DNA of 13,830 nucleotides. It comes from an uncultured Desulfovibrio sp. (GTDB lineage: Bacteria > Desulfobacterota > Desulfovibrionia > Desulfovibrionales > Desulfovibrionaceae). Below are positions 1 to 6,836 of this stretch, in pieces; the first letter of the stretch is position 1; each line of letters starts with the position of its first letter. A model generated the notes under the pieces. That model did no database searches and was not told the origin of the DNA. It saw only the letters and a list, made by a program, of their open reading frames with translations. Where the stretch lies: NCBI GenBank assembly GCA_945871415.1, contig CAMBWG010000019.1:1-13830 (forward strand), written 5' to 3'. The position numbers and the translations under genes are program-made.

Positions 1-216
1 CCCAGCCCCCTGCCCCAGCGCGCTTTATTCTGGAGGATGAGACGTCGCGGGATGCAGCCGGTCTTCCATCAATGCCCGTCTCCCGGTGAAGCAGAAATGC
101 TTTTGGGGGAAACAGAACGGCCCCGCAGGCGTAAGAGCCGTGCGGGGCCGTTCTGGTATTATCTGCGGGCCGACTGGATGGCGGAGGGGGTCCCTCTCCC
201 CCAGCTTATAACCTGG
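1..216. other. Left-edge intergenic stretch, no gene seen
   Basis: I see no supported gene here. The plus-strand frame opening at 37 runs antisense through the whole YkgJ-type gene and has no family character. The stretch contains a strong inverted repeat (listed separately as a terminator), a short G5/C5 hairpin near 186-202, and a small palindrome at 208-220 (ATAACC, T, GGTTAT) that includes the stop codon of the neighbouring minus-strand gene. Confidence 0.6.
113..155 (-). terminator. Hairpin terminator candidate after the YkgJ-type gene
   Basis: A perfect 15-bp inverted repeat (113-127 with 141-155) encloses a 13-base loop that can itself pair (GGC with GCC). Read on the minus strand it lies about 60 bases after the stop codon at 217, and the 3' arm ends TTCTGTTTCC, a short and imperfect T tract. 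The stem strength and the position at a gene end support a factor-independent terminator. The weak T tract is the main reservation. Confidence 0.6.
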
Positions 217-1002
217 TTATTCGTGCTTTTTCAGGCCTTCGCTCTGGCCGAAGATGATGAGCTCCATCCAGTCGAGGGCAAAGTCGAGCGTATCCTCGTC
301 CCGACTCATGATGGCGTTGCGGCGTTCCTCGGAGATATCCACGCGCGAGAAGATGTGCATTTGCGTGATGAGTTCGCGGAACTTGTCCAGCTGGTAGAGG
401 CAGAGGACGGCCATGGTGGCCATACGGGCTTCCAGCGGTTTGCCGGAGGCGCGTACCATCGTCATCAGGCGCATATAACGGTCGTTGGCGGCATTGAAGG
501 TATCCAGCCCCTGATCCGCCAGCCATTCCTGCGCCGTCCAGTCCCTGCCCTGATCAAAGCCGTGACAGTGGGGCTCACGAACGATAAAGAAGCGCTCCTC
601 CACTCCGTCATGAGTCATTTTGGCCCCGCGTCCCAGCGGATAACAGCGGCAGGCGCCGGGTCTGTCCTCATAGACGGAGCAGCCGGCGGGCGTCACAAAG
701 GGACAGGGTTCGCCGGGCCCTTCCAGCATGCGCAGCAGCGGCAGGGGGAAACCTGTATCAGGGAAGGTGCGCATGCGGGTATGAGTGTTGAGGAAGGTTT
801 CGCTGTCCATGCCGAAATGACGCCGCAGACGCAGCACGTCGTAAGGAGTGAGCGGCAGGGTCAGTTCCGCGCAGCAGCGATTGAAACAGGGGACGTCCGG
901 GTTGCAGGCAAAACAGAATGTTTTACCGGGCTCCAGTTCCGGCAGATTTTCAAGAAATTCGCGGCTGGCATCGTCCATCACGGCTTCGGGGGTTTCGCTC
1001 AT
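217..1002 (-). CDS. YkgJ-type cysteine-cluster (zinc/iron-chelating) protein
   Basis: A 261-residue protein with the cysteine pattern of the YkgJ/CxxCxxCC family, thought to bind zinc or iron; its cellular role is not established. Cysteines fall at residues 30, 33, 39, 43 and 44 (N-terminal group, CFAC then CFNRCC) and at 100, 108, 118 and 120 (PCPF, GCSVYEDRPGACRCYP), with a further one at 146. The segment YEDRPGACRCYPLG is the most family-like part. After about residue 150 the chain is helical and lacks further motifs. I chose the ATG at 1002 because AAGGA lies 8 bases upstream. A longer frame to 1167 would translate repeat sequence and is unlikely. The gene follows hisG on the same strand after a 177-base gap containing a half repeat, so it may be read from the his transcript or from its own promoter. 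No signal peptide is visible, suggesting a cytoplasmic protein. Confidence 0.85.
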   Translation of the reverse strand: MSETPEAVMDDASREFLENLPELEPGKTFCFACNPDVPCFNRCCAELTLPLTPYDVLRLRRHFGMDSETFLNTHTRMRTFPDTGFPLPLLRMLEGPGEPCPFVTPAGCSVYEDRPGACRCYPLGRGAKMTHDGVEERFFIVREPHCHGFDQGRDWTAQEWLADQGLDTFNAANDRYMRLMTMVRASGKPLEARMATMAVLCLYQLDKFRELITQMHIFSRVDISEERRNAIMSRDEDTLDFALDWMELIIFGQSEGLKKHE

Positions 1003-1118
1003 GGAAAAATCCTTGGTTTGTGGGCATTGCGGCGTTGCAGTTGCACCGAGGTTATACGGGTGCGGGGGCTGAGTGCCACAGGGAATAAACCCCGCAAGGC
1101 CGTTGCTGTTTACCTTCT

Positions 1119-1181
1119 CTTTGGGCCGGGCGGCGCGGTGCGCCGTTTCGTGCTTTGCCTTTTTCAAAGTTGAAACGCTCT
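1119..1181 (+). repeat. Dispersed hairpin repeat, half copy (after hisG)
   Basis: Right half of the repeat family described at 6605-6751. It contains the GGGCCGGGCGGCGC block, a GC hairpin (CGGCGC, GGT, GCGCCG) and the terminal segment ending TTGAAACGCTCT. The end of the element forms the hisG TAG stop codon (1180-1182). The left half of the element cannot be recognised upstream of about 1119. Confidence 0.85.
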
Positions 1182-2073
1182 AGATAACCTTGTTCAGGGC
1201 GTATTCAATGATGCCTTCGGCTCCGGCCTTGCGCAGGCGCGGGATCAGGTCGCGCACGACGTCGATGTTGACGACGGTTTCCACGGACAGCCAGCGGTTG
1301 TCCTGAAGGGGGGAGACCGTGGGCGAATTGAGGGAAGGCAGCATGCCGAGGATGGCGTCGAGATTGTCGGCGGGCGCGTTCATCTTGATGGCCACGAGGC
1401 TTTCGGCGCGCAGAGCACCTTCCAGCAGCAGGGTGATCTGTTCTATCTTGGCGCGCTTTTCTGGATTGTTCATGGCTTCCTTGTTGGCGATGAGCACGGG
1501 ATAGGAGCACATGACTTCGTCGATGATGCGCAGGCCGTGGGCGCGGATGGTGGTTCCGGTTTCGGTCACTTCCACAATGCCGTCGGCCAGACCTTCCACC
1601 ACCTTGGCTTCGGTGGCGCCCCAGGAGTAGAAGATATTGACGTTGATACCCAGGCGCTCGAAATAGCGGCTGGTCAGTCCCTTGAGTTCCGTGGCAATGC
1701 GCTTGCCTTCGAGATCGCGGGGGCTCTGATAGGGAGAATCTCCGGCCACGGCCAGCACCCAGCGGCAGGGACGGTTGGAGGTCTTGGAGTAGACGAGGTC
1801 CGCAATACGGACGACCTTGTCCTCAAGACCGCACTCCATGAGCCAGTCCAGGCCGACGATGCCGAGATCGAGAATCCCGGCTTCGATATAGCCGCCGATC
1901 TCCTGCACGCGGCAGAGCGAGGCGGCAATGCTGGGATCGTTGATGTCGGGGAAGTAGTTGCGGGTGTGCTTGCGGATTTTCCAGCCTGCGCGTTCGAACA
2001 GGTTGATGGTGGCATCTTCCAGCGAACCCTTGGGCACGCCGAGCTTGAGAATGGTCTGGCTTTCAGCGGTCAT
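1180..2073 (-). CDS. hisG: ATP phosphoribosyltransferase, long form (HisG)
   Basis: First enzyme of histidine biosynthesis: it condenses ATP and PRPP to phosphoribosyl-ATP in the cytoplasm. The protein has 297 residues, the size of the long HisG form, which carries its own C-terminal regulatory domain and does not need HisZ. Visible motifs are LGVPKGSLEDAT (residues 11-22), the periplasmic-binding-like fold segments GILDLGIVGLDWL (66-78), and the PRPP-binding loop GIVEVTETGTTIRAHG (165-180). The segment from about residue 222 to the end matches the ACT-like regulatory domain that mediates histidine feedback in this class. The ATG at 2073 is preceded by AAAGGAA at good distance; upstream codons in the same frame are low quality. 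Its TAG stop is supplied by the edge of a dispersed repeat. It lies 266 bases downstream of hisI on the same strand, with another repeat copy between, so co-transcription is plausible but not certain. Confidence 0.96.
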   Translation of the reverse strand: MTAESQTILKLGVPKGSLEDATINLFERAGWKIRKHTRNYFPDINDPSIAASLCRVQEIGGYIEAGILDLGIVGLDWLMECGLEDKVVRIADLVYSKTSNRPCRWVLAVAGDSPYQSPRDLEGKRIATELKGLTSRYFERLGINVNIFYSWGATEAKVVEGLADGIVEVTETGTTIRAHGLRIIDEVMCSYPVLIANKEAMNNPEKRAKIEQITLLLEGALRAESLVAIKMNAPADNLDAILGMLPSLNSPTVSPLQDNRWLSVETVVNIDVVRDLIPRLRKAGAEGIIEYALNKVI

Positions 2074-2221
2074 GATGAATTTCCTTTGAAGCGATCCTGC
2101 GGGGCAGGACGTGAAACTGTGGCGTCGAGACTCGGCGCATGATTGCGCCCTGCGCAAGCGTGACGCAGGAGCATGGCGCGGACGGCACGGCCGCGTCACG
2201 AATGCGTGACGCCGTAAATCC

Positions 2222-2341
2222 GGAGCATTTTCATACGGCCTGTCGTTTCGCGGAAAAAACGCGATTCTTCCGCTCACTTTGGGCCGGGCGGCGCTGATGC
2301 CGCCTTTTCGTCTTTTACCTTTTTCAAAGGCAAAACGCTCT
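2222..2341 (+). repeat. Dispersed hairpin repeat, internally deleted copy (between hisI and hisG)
   Basis: About 120 bp of the family described at 6605-6751. It begins GGAGCATTTT and then jumps to CATACGGCCTGTCG, lacking the roughly 27 bases that form the first hairpin in the full copies. The second (GCGGAAAAA-type), third (GGCGGC/GCCGCC) and terminal segments are present. It ends AAAACGCTCT and forms the hisI TAG stop codon with the next base. It fills most of the hisI-hisG gap. Confidence 0.88.
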
Positions 2342-2738
2342 ATTTGCCGTAAACCGCAGCCGGATCAAAGACCTGCGGCGAACAGACGTGTTCCTCGCCG
2401 TTTTTCCATTCACGGAAAAAGCAGGAACGCCGTCCCGTATGGCAGGCAGCGCCGCCAATCTGCTCTATCAGAAGCAGAATCGTGTCGGCGTCGCAATCAA
2501 GGCGTATGGCCCGCACCTTCTGGACATTGCCCGAGGTGCCGCCCTTATGCCAGAGTTCCTGCCGGCTGCGGCTCCAGTAATGGGCTTCGCCCGTGCGCAG
2601 GGTTGCGTTCCAGGCGTTTTCATCCATATAGGCGAGCATCAGGACTTCCCCGGTGGCGGCATCCTGCGCAATGGCGGGAACAAGGCCTTTGGAGAAGTCG
2701 GGAGCAAAGCTCGGCGGCGGCAAGGGGGCGTGAGACAC
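2340..2738 (-). CDS. hisI: Phosphoribosyl-AMP cyclohydrolase (HisI)
   Basis: Third step of histidine biosynthesis: hydrolytic opening of the purine ring of phosphoribosyl-AMP, a zinc- and magnesium-dependent cytoplasmic reaction. The 132-residue protein is a stand-alone HisI without the HisE pyrophosphohydrolase domain. Diagnostic segments are [18 protein letters not shown] (residues 53-70), the metal site DCDAD (81-85) and [11 protein letters not shown] (96-106), which supply the conserved Asp and Cys ligands. I chose the GTG at 2738 because GGAGG lies 5 bases upstream. The frame stays open to a TTG at 2804, but that extension has no family character. It is the first gene of the minus-strand his group and is divergent from the helicase. 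The TAG stop is formed at the edge of a dispersed repeat. Confidence 0.95.
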   Translation of the reverse strand: MSHAPLPPPSFAPDFSKGLVPAIAQDAATGEVLMLAYMDENAWNATLRTGEAHYWSRSRQELWHKGGTSGNVQKVRAIRLDCDADTILLLIEQIGGAACHTGRRSCFFREWKNGEEHVCSPQVFDPAAVYGK

Positions 2739-3179
2739 GGGGTCCTCCGGCAAGAGAAATTTCTGGTGATAGTGGTTGAGCGTCCGAACAGGGGGGGACG
2801 TCAATGCCTTGGCAGCCTAGCGCCAAAGGCCGGCCAACGCAAGGCGCGAAGATGGAAAATGCCCGCGCGGGGCGTTGCTGCGCACGACGATATTGCGCCT
2901 CGGCCGTCGGCGGGCAAGGCTTTACACAAGGGAGAGAAATCGCTAGAACTTGTCTAGAAGTTGTTTCGTCAGCTCCCTGTCTGATGCGTTTGCCGACAGC
3001 GATCTTTCCCGGCTTTCCGGCGACGCGGCGTCCGCTGTGTCGCCAGCTCTTTTTGCTGCCTGCCTTCTTTTCTGTCCCGGGCTTGCTGCCTGACTCCGCG
3101 ACACTCGGACATGCGGGACGGACAACACAGAACTTTTTCAATCCCGTCGGCGCTTCTGTCCCGGCGGAGCGGATATTTC
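2739..3179. other. Divergent intergenic region between hisI and the RNA helicase
   Basis: A 441-base gap with no supported gene: frames through it overlap one another, lack family character and mostly lack ribosome binding sites. It should hold the promoters for both divergent transcripts. The best plus-strand candidate is listed at 2921-2949. Just after it is a small inverted repeat at 2947-2962 (AACTT, GTCTAG, AAGTT) that could be an operator. I saw no convincing minus-strand promoter for hisI; a TTGCGT / TAGGCT pair with 17-base spacing is weak. A long transcribed leader for the helicase is likely. Confidence 0.5.
2921..2949 (+). promoter_or_regulatory. Candidate sigma-70 promoter for the helicase transcript
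   Basis: A -35-like TTTACA at 2921-2926 (five of six against TTGACA), a 17-base spacer, and TAGAAC at 2944-2949 (four of six against TATAAT). If used, the helicase mRNA would have a leader of roughly 220 bases, as is common for cold-shock-type DEAD-box helicase genes. The -10 match is modest, so this is only a candidate. Confidence 0.35.
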
Positions 3180-4868
3180 ATGACTCAGGAACATAACGAC
3201 GATTTTTTTTCTGCCGACGATCTTTCTTCCTTTGCCATCAGCGAGCCTGAAAACGCCCTGCCGCGCGTGGGGCTGAACGATGTGCCGGAGATGCTGCGCG
3301 CGGCCTGTGCGCGGGCCGGCTGGACACAGCTCATGCCGGTGCAGTCTCTGGCGCTGCCCTACCTGCTGGCCGGGCGCGATATCATGGTGCAGTCGCGTAC
3401 GGGCAGCGGCAAGACCGGCTGTTATCTGCTGCCCATGCTGCCTCACCTTGATCCGGAGTTACAGGCCCCTCAGGCGCTGGTACTGGTGCCGACGCGCGAA
3501 CTGGCCGTGCAGGTGGAACACGAGGCCGCGACGCTGTTCGAGGGCACCGGTCTGCGTACCGTGGCCGTCTATGGCGGCGTAGGCTACAAAAAGCAGATAG
3601 AGGCGCTGCGCGGCGGCGCGCAGGTGCTGGTCGGCACGCCGGGACGCGTGCTTGACCACCTGCTGCGGCATACGCTTGATCTCGAGGCGCTGCGCGTGCT
3701 GGTTTTTGATGAAGCGGATCGCATGCTGTCCATCGGTTTCTACCCCGACATGAAGGAAGTGCAGCGCTATCTGCCGCGTCGGCGCATTCACACCTGCCTC
3801 TTTTCGGCAACCTATCCCCCGCATGTGCTCAAGCTGGCGGGCGAGTTCATGACCAGCCCCGACATGCTGTCGCTGTCCTGCAGGGAAGTGCATGTGGCAG
3901 AGGTGCAGCATCTTTTCTGCCGCGCCAGGCCTATGGAAAAGGATCGTGTGCTGGTGCGCTTGCTGGAAACGGAAAATCCCGCTTCGGCCATTATTTTTTG
4001 TAATACCAAGGCGAACGTGCACTATGTGACCGACGTCCTGAAGGGCTTCGGCTATAATGCCGACGAGCTTTCAGCCGATTTAAGTCAGAATAAGCGTGAA
4101 GCCGTGCTGGACAAGATCCGTCAGGGACGGCTTCAGTATCTGGTGGCAACCGATGTGGCGGCGCGGGGTATCGACATTCCTCAGTTGTCGCATGTTTTTC
4201 TGTACGAACCGCCGGAAGATCACGAGTGCTATATTCATCGCGCCGGACGCACCGGCCGTGCCGGGGCCGCGGGAACGGTTATTTCTCTGGTCGATGTCAT
4301 GCAGCTCATGGAGCTGGAGCGCATCGCCGGACATTTCCGCATTGCCTTGCGGGAGCTGGCGGCTCCTTCCGAGGCGGATGTGGCGGCGGCCGCGGGGCAG
4401 CGGCTTGTCGCGATACTGGAAGCCCGCTTCCGTGGCATGACCGGCCTGGAAAAAATGCGCGCCGCGCGGTATGTGCCGCTGGCCCGGACGCTGGCGGGCG
4501 TGCCGTCGGGCGATACTGACGCCGCCGCTGCCGAGGAGGACGATACCCTGCTGCTGGCGATGCTGCTGGATGCCTGTCATCAGCAGAGTCTGCGTGAAAC
4601 GCGCTTCCCCGATGCCGGGGACGACGGCGGGCAGGCGCGCAGGGAGCGCAGCCGCAGCGGTCGCGGGCGCAGACGCCGCGAAAGCGGCCGCAAGGAAAGC
4701 CCGGCGGAACCGGAGGCGCACGGCGGGGCAGACGCCGTACCGCAGGAGACCGTCGAAGAGAGCGGGCAGACCGGGAAAAAACGTCGGCGGCGTCGGTCGC
4801 GGCGTTCTTCGGGCGGCAATGCCGCGCGGGAGGCTGCCGCGGCGGATGCTTCGGGACAGGATTCCTGA
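3180..4868 (+). CDS. DEAD-box ATP-dependent RNA helicase with basic C-terminal tail
   Basis: A 562-residue ATP-dependent RNA-unwinding enzyme of superfamily 2, of the DeaD/RhlE type that acts in ribosome assembly, mRNA turnover or cold adaptation. All core motifs are present: Q-motif region MPVQS (52-56), motif I SRTGSGKT (72-79), Ia PTRELA (104-109), TPGR (153-156), II DEAD (177-180), III SAT (209-211), IV IIFCNTK (271-277), V ATDVAARGID (323-332) and VI HRAGRTGR (353-360). The two RecA-like domains end near residue 385. An Ala-rich, acidic-patched linker follows, then an arginine-rich tail (about 485-548, runs of four to five Arg/Lys) that probably binds RNA nonspecifically. No RRM-like DbpA domain is visible, so I do not assign deaD, rhlE or csdA. 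The ATG at 3180 has GGCGGAGCGGA upstream; an in-frame ATG at 3111 would add 23 atypical residues. Confidence 0.95.
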   Translation: MTQEHNDDFFSADDLSSFAISEPENALPRVGLNDVPEMLRAACARAGWTQLMPVQSLALPYLLAGRDIMVQSRTGSGKTGCYLLPMLPHLDPELQAPQALVLVPTRELAVQVEHEAATLFEGTGLRTVAVYGGVGYKKQIEALRGGAQVLVGTPGRVLDHLLRHTLDLEALRVLVFDEADRMLSIGFYPDMKEVQRYLPRRRIHTCLFSATYPPHVLKLAGEFMTSPDMLSLSCREVHVAEVQHLFCRARPMEKDRVLVRLLETENPASAIIFCNTKANVHYVTDVLKGFGYNADELSADLSQNKREAVLDKIRQGRLQYLVATDVAARGIDIPQLSHVFLYEPPEDHECYIHRAGRTGRAGAAGTVISLVDVMQLMELERIAGHFRIALRELAAPSEADVAAAAGQRLVAILEARFRGMTGLEKMRAARYVPLARTLAGVPSGDTDAAAAEEDDTLLLAMLLDACHQQSLRETRFPDAGDDGGQARRERSRSGRGRRRRESGRKESPAEPEAHGGADAVPQETVEESGQTGKKRRRRRSRRSSGGNAAREAAAADASGQDS

Positions 4869-5063
4869 TTCCGGAAGAACGGCGCTCGTTCCGGCAGCCC
4901 GTGCTGCGGCGATGCCGGAGACTGTCGATCGAAAACCGTCATGACGGGAATGCCCGGGGACGGGGCGGCGGTAGCGGAAACCTGCCCGGGCCGGTATCCT
5001 TCAGGGGGATGCCGGTTGTTCCTGTTGCGGTATCGGCAGTGGCGACACAAGGAGCGGAGAGGG
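4869..5063 (+). other. Intergenic spacer with two non-terminator hairpins
   Basis: Directly after the helicase stop are a stem with a 3-base bulge (about 4871-4894, CCG and GAACG pairing with CGTTCCGG) and a small perfect stem at 4894-4907 (GCAGC, CCGT, GCTGC). Neither is followed by a T tract, so I do not call a factor-independent terminator. The helicase and the next gene could share a transcript. Confidence 0.4.
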
Positions 5064-5552
5064 ATGCAAGAGGATTGCAGCGCGGCTGTCGCCCTGAGCG
5101 ACGAGGAGACCTACGCGCGACAGGCTCGGGAGAATTTTCGCGCACTCCTGAACGACATGTGCTTTTTTGAGGAACTGGCCATTCTGGGGCTGGGACGTTT
5201 TCAATTTTCGCGGCGTCGCAGGATGGTTGCCGAGTTCCGCAGCGTGTATATGGCCGTCTGGCGTCTGGCGCTGGGGTCGTCCTTTCCAGAAGATGCGGAT
5301 GCCATCTTTACCGCCTTTTGTCAGGAGTATCTGCGGCGTTCCCGAGATCGGCATGCTCAGGACATCGTGCGGAAGGCGGAAGAATACTGGCATATGCTGC
5401 GTGATGCTTCCGCAAAGGATTTTCGCAGTCTGGCAGAACAACTGGCGAATCTTTCGGCACGCTGTGACGAGGAACACAGGCAGGCCGTTACGCTCAAGCT
5501 GGCTCTGCATATCCGGGCCGTATATCGCCTGATTTTTGATCACCTTATATGA
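5064..5552 (+). CDS. Uncharacterised helical protein, 162 aa
   Basis: I do not recognise this protein. It is 162 residues, rich in charged and aromatic residues, with long predicted helices throughout and no signal peptide or membrane segment. Visible points are a hydrophobic patch around residues 33-45 followed by a cluster of four arginines (FSRRRR, 48-53), and a Leu/Ala/His-rich terminal helix (142-162). Cysteines at 5, 33, 86 and 134 do not form a metal-binding pattern. The ATG at 5064 is chosen because AAGGAG lies 9 bases upstream. The frame is open to an ATG at 4941, but the added residues are Gly/Arg/Pro-rich and atypical. Codon use resembles the neighbouring genes. It sits between the helicase and ribF on the same strand, followed by a terminator-like hairpin, so it may end the helicase transcript. 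Confidence 0.75.
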   Translation: MQEDCSAAVALSDEETYARQARENFRALLNDMCFFEELAILGLGRFQFSRRRRMVAEFRSVYMAVWRLALGSSFPEDADAIFTAFCQEYLRRSRDRHAQDIVRKAEEYWHMLRDASAKDFRSLAEQLANLSARCDEEHRQAVTLKLALHIRAVYRLIFDHLI

Positions 5553-5590
5553 TGTCGTACGGTACTGGATTATAAATTAAGCATGGAAAA

Positions 5591-5652
5591 GGCGCGGGTA
5601 AGGCCCGCCGTGTTCGCCCCTGCCCGTTTCATGGGAAACAGCGGGCATTTTC
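5591..5652 (+). terminator. Tandem hairpins between the hypothetical gene and ribF
   Basis: Two stem-loops lie in tandem. The first is 5591-5609, GGC and GGG pairing with CCCGCC around TAAGG, with a bulge. The second is 5621-5647: TGCCCG with CGGGCA, plus inner TTTC with GAAA around ATGG, with a 3-base bulge, then TTTTC. The second has the form of a weak factor-independent terminator for the upstream gene. It could also sit in the ribF leader, but I see none of the conserved core of an FMN riboswitch. Confidence 0.45.
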
Positions 5653-5670
5653 AGCAGGTAGTGTGTCAAA

Positions 5671-6606
5671 ATGATGAAGCAGACGGATTTCCCCACGGAA
5701 CAGATGCCGGTCATTGACCCGGAACGCGGATGTTGTGTCACCATCGGCAATTTTGACGGTGTGCACAAAGGGCATCAGACCTTGATTTCCCATGCGCTGG
5801 ATTTTGCCCGCAAGGTGGGAATGGCCTGCGTTATCGTGACCTTCTGGCCGCATCCGCGTCTGGTGCTGGGCAAGGAACATGTTCCGCTGATGACTCGCGC
5901 CGCGCGCCTGGAAGCGCTTCAGGCATTGCAGCCCGACCATGTCTGGGAGATTCCCTTCAATCGCCTGGTAGCGGGACTCTCCCCCGAGGATTTTGTCAAA
6001 CAGTATCTGGTGCCGCTCTCCATGCGACGGCTGGTGGTGGGGCACGATTTTTCTCTGGGCAAGGGGCGCGCGGGCCAGCCCTGCATTCTTCAGGGGCTGG
6101 GGCGTGCCTACAGCTACACTATGGAACAGCTTGCGCCCGTGATGGAAGGCGGGAGTGTCGTCAGCTCCAGCCGTATCCGTCATTTTGTGGAACAGGGCGG
6201 CGTGGAGCTGGCAGCCCGTATGCTGGGACATTATCATTTCTGCGATGGCGAAGTTGTTCACGGTGAAGGGCGCGGGGTCGGGCTGGGCTTCCCCACGGCT
6301 AATCTGGCCCTGCCGGAAACGCTGCTGCCGCCCTCGGGCGTCTATGCCTCCCTGCTGGAGGTGGACGGCAGACGCCATGTAGCCGTGACCAATATCGGCA
6401 ATAATCCCACCTTCGGCGGGCAGAAGACAGGTGTGGAAACCTTTGTGCTGGATGCTGCCGACGACATGGATCTTTATGGCAAGCAGGTTCGTGTCCGTTT
6501 TGTGGAACAGCTGCGCCGGGAAAAGCGTTTTTCCGGACCGGAGGAACTGGCGGCCCAGATTGCCCGCGATGTGGAACAGGCTCGCGGTATTCTTGCGGGC
6601 ATCTAG
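5671..6606 (+). CDS. ribF: Bifunctional riboflavin kinase / FMN adenylyltransferase (RibF)
   Basis: Converts riboflavin to FMN with ATP and then FMN to FAD, in the cytoplasm. The 311-residue length is normal for bacterial RibF. The N-terminal nucleotidyltransferase domain shows GNFDGVHKGH (26-35, the HxGH-type ATP site), VVGHDFSLGKGRAG (122-135) and SSSRIR (165-170). The C-terminal riboflavin kinase domain shows GRGVGLGFPTANL (200-212), NIGNNPTF (241-248) and VETFVLD, with the probable catalytic Glu at 256. Two adjacent ATGs (5671 and 5674) could start; AGGT lies about 11 bases upstream of the first, so the ribosome binding site is weak. The gene is last in its plus-strand run. Its TAG stop (6604-6606) is formed by the first bases of a full-length dispersed repeat, followed by a strong terminator. 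Confidence 0.96.
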   Translation: MMKQTDFPTEQMPVIDPERGCCVTIGNFDGVHKGHQTLISHALDFARKVGMACVIVTFWPHPRLVLGKEHVPLMTRAARLEALQALQPDHVWEIPFNRLVAGLSPEDFVKQYLVPLSMRRLVVGHDFSLGKGRAGQPCILQGLGRAYSYTMEQLAPVMEGGSVVSSSRIRHFVEQGGVELAARMLGHYHFCDGEVVHGEGRGVGLGFPTANLALPETLLPPSGVYASLLEVDGRRHVAVTNIGNNPTFGGQKTGVETFVLDAADDMDLYGKQVRVRFVEQLRREKRFSGPEELAAQIARDVEQARGILAGI

Positions 6607-6751
6607 AGCATTTTCAGTTTGAAATGCTGTGCATTTCAAACCATACGGCCTGTCGCCTCGCGGAAAAAAACGCGCTTTTTCCGCTCTGTTCGGGCCGGGC
6701 GGCGCTGTGCCGCCGCCTCGCGTTTCACCTTTTTCAGGGTTGAAACGCTCT
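6605..6751 (+). repeat. Dispersed hairpin repeat, full copy 1 (after ribF)
   Basis: The best copy of a family found five times in the window; 147 bp, starting AGAGC and ending GCTCT. It contains four successive inverted repeats: 6617-6641 (perfect 11-bp stem GTTTGAAATGC, loop TGT); 6660-6684 (GCGGAAAAA with TTTTTCCGC, 7-base loop); 6698-6714 (GGCGGC with GCCGCC, loop GCTGT); and 6720-6748 (GCGTTTCA with TGAAACGC, 13-base loop). It has no open frame of its own. Position, size and terminal symmetry fit a non-autonomous palindromic element or REP/BIME-like repeat. No transposase is present in the window. Confidence 0.92.
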
Positions 6752-6768
6752 GGCCAGGAAAAATGACA

Positions 6769-6817
6769 CCCCGGCCGCGCGACATAATGCGTCGCGCGGC
6801 CGGGGATGTTTTTTTTT
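6769..6817. terminator. Strong bidirectional terminator between ribF and ppx
   Basis: A perfect 15-bp GC-rich stem (6769-6783 with 6791-6805) has a 7-base loop ATAATGC and is followed on the plus strand by ATG and an unbroken run of nine T. Read on the minus strand it is followed by TGTCATTTTT, so it can also stop the convergent ppx transcript. It lies immediately beyond the full-length repeat, between two converging genes. Confidence 0.92.
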
Positions 6818-6836
6818 GCGGGGTATCGGCGCGGAA

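Noticed and set aside
1051..1078. Sigma-54-like element TGGCAC upstream of the YkgJ-type gene
   Set aside because: The GC that should follow the GG by 10 bases follows by 12, so the invariant spacing fails. A TATAAC nearby lacks a convincing -35.
37..1173. Long plus-strand open frame (378 codons) antisense to the YkgJ-type gene
   Set aside because: It is a GC-rich shadow of a clear family member, has no motifs, and its end is repeat sequence. The GGAGG before its ATG touches the start codon and is too close.
4871..4907. Factor-independent terminator after the helicase
   Set aside because: Two hairpins exist but no T tract follows either of them.
5536..5576. Promoter for ribF with TATAAA at 5571
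   Set aside because: The -10 is good but no -35 hexamer lies at 16-18 bases; too weak to list.
5553..5670. Possible FMN riboswitch before ribF
   Set aside because: Two hairpins are present, but none of the conserved RFN core segments are seen, and the 118-base gap is too short once the terminator-like hairpin is removed.
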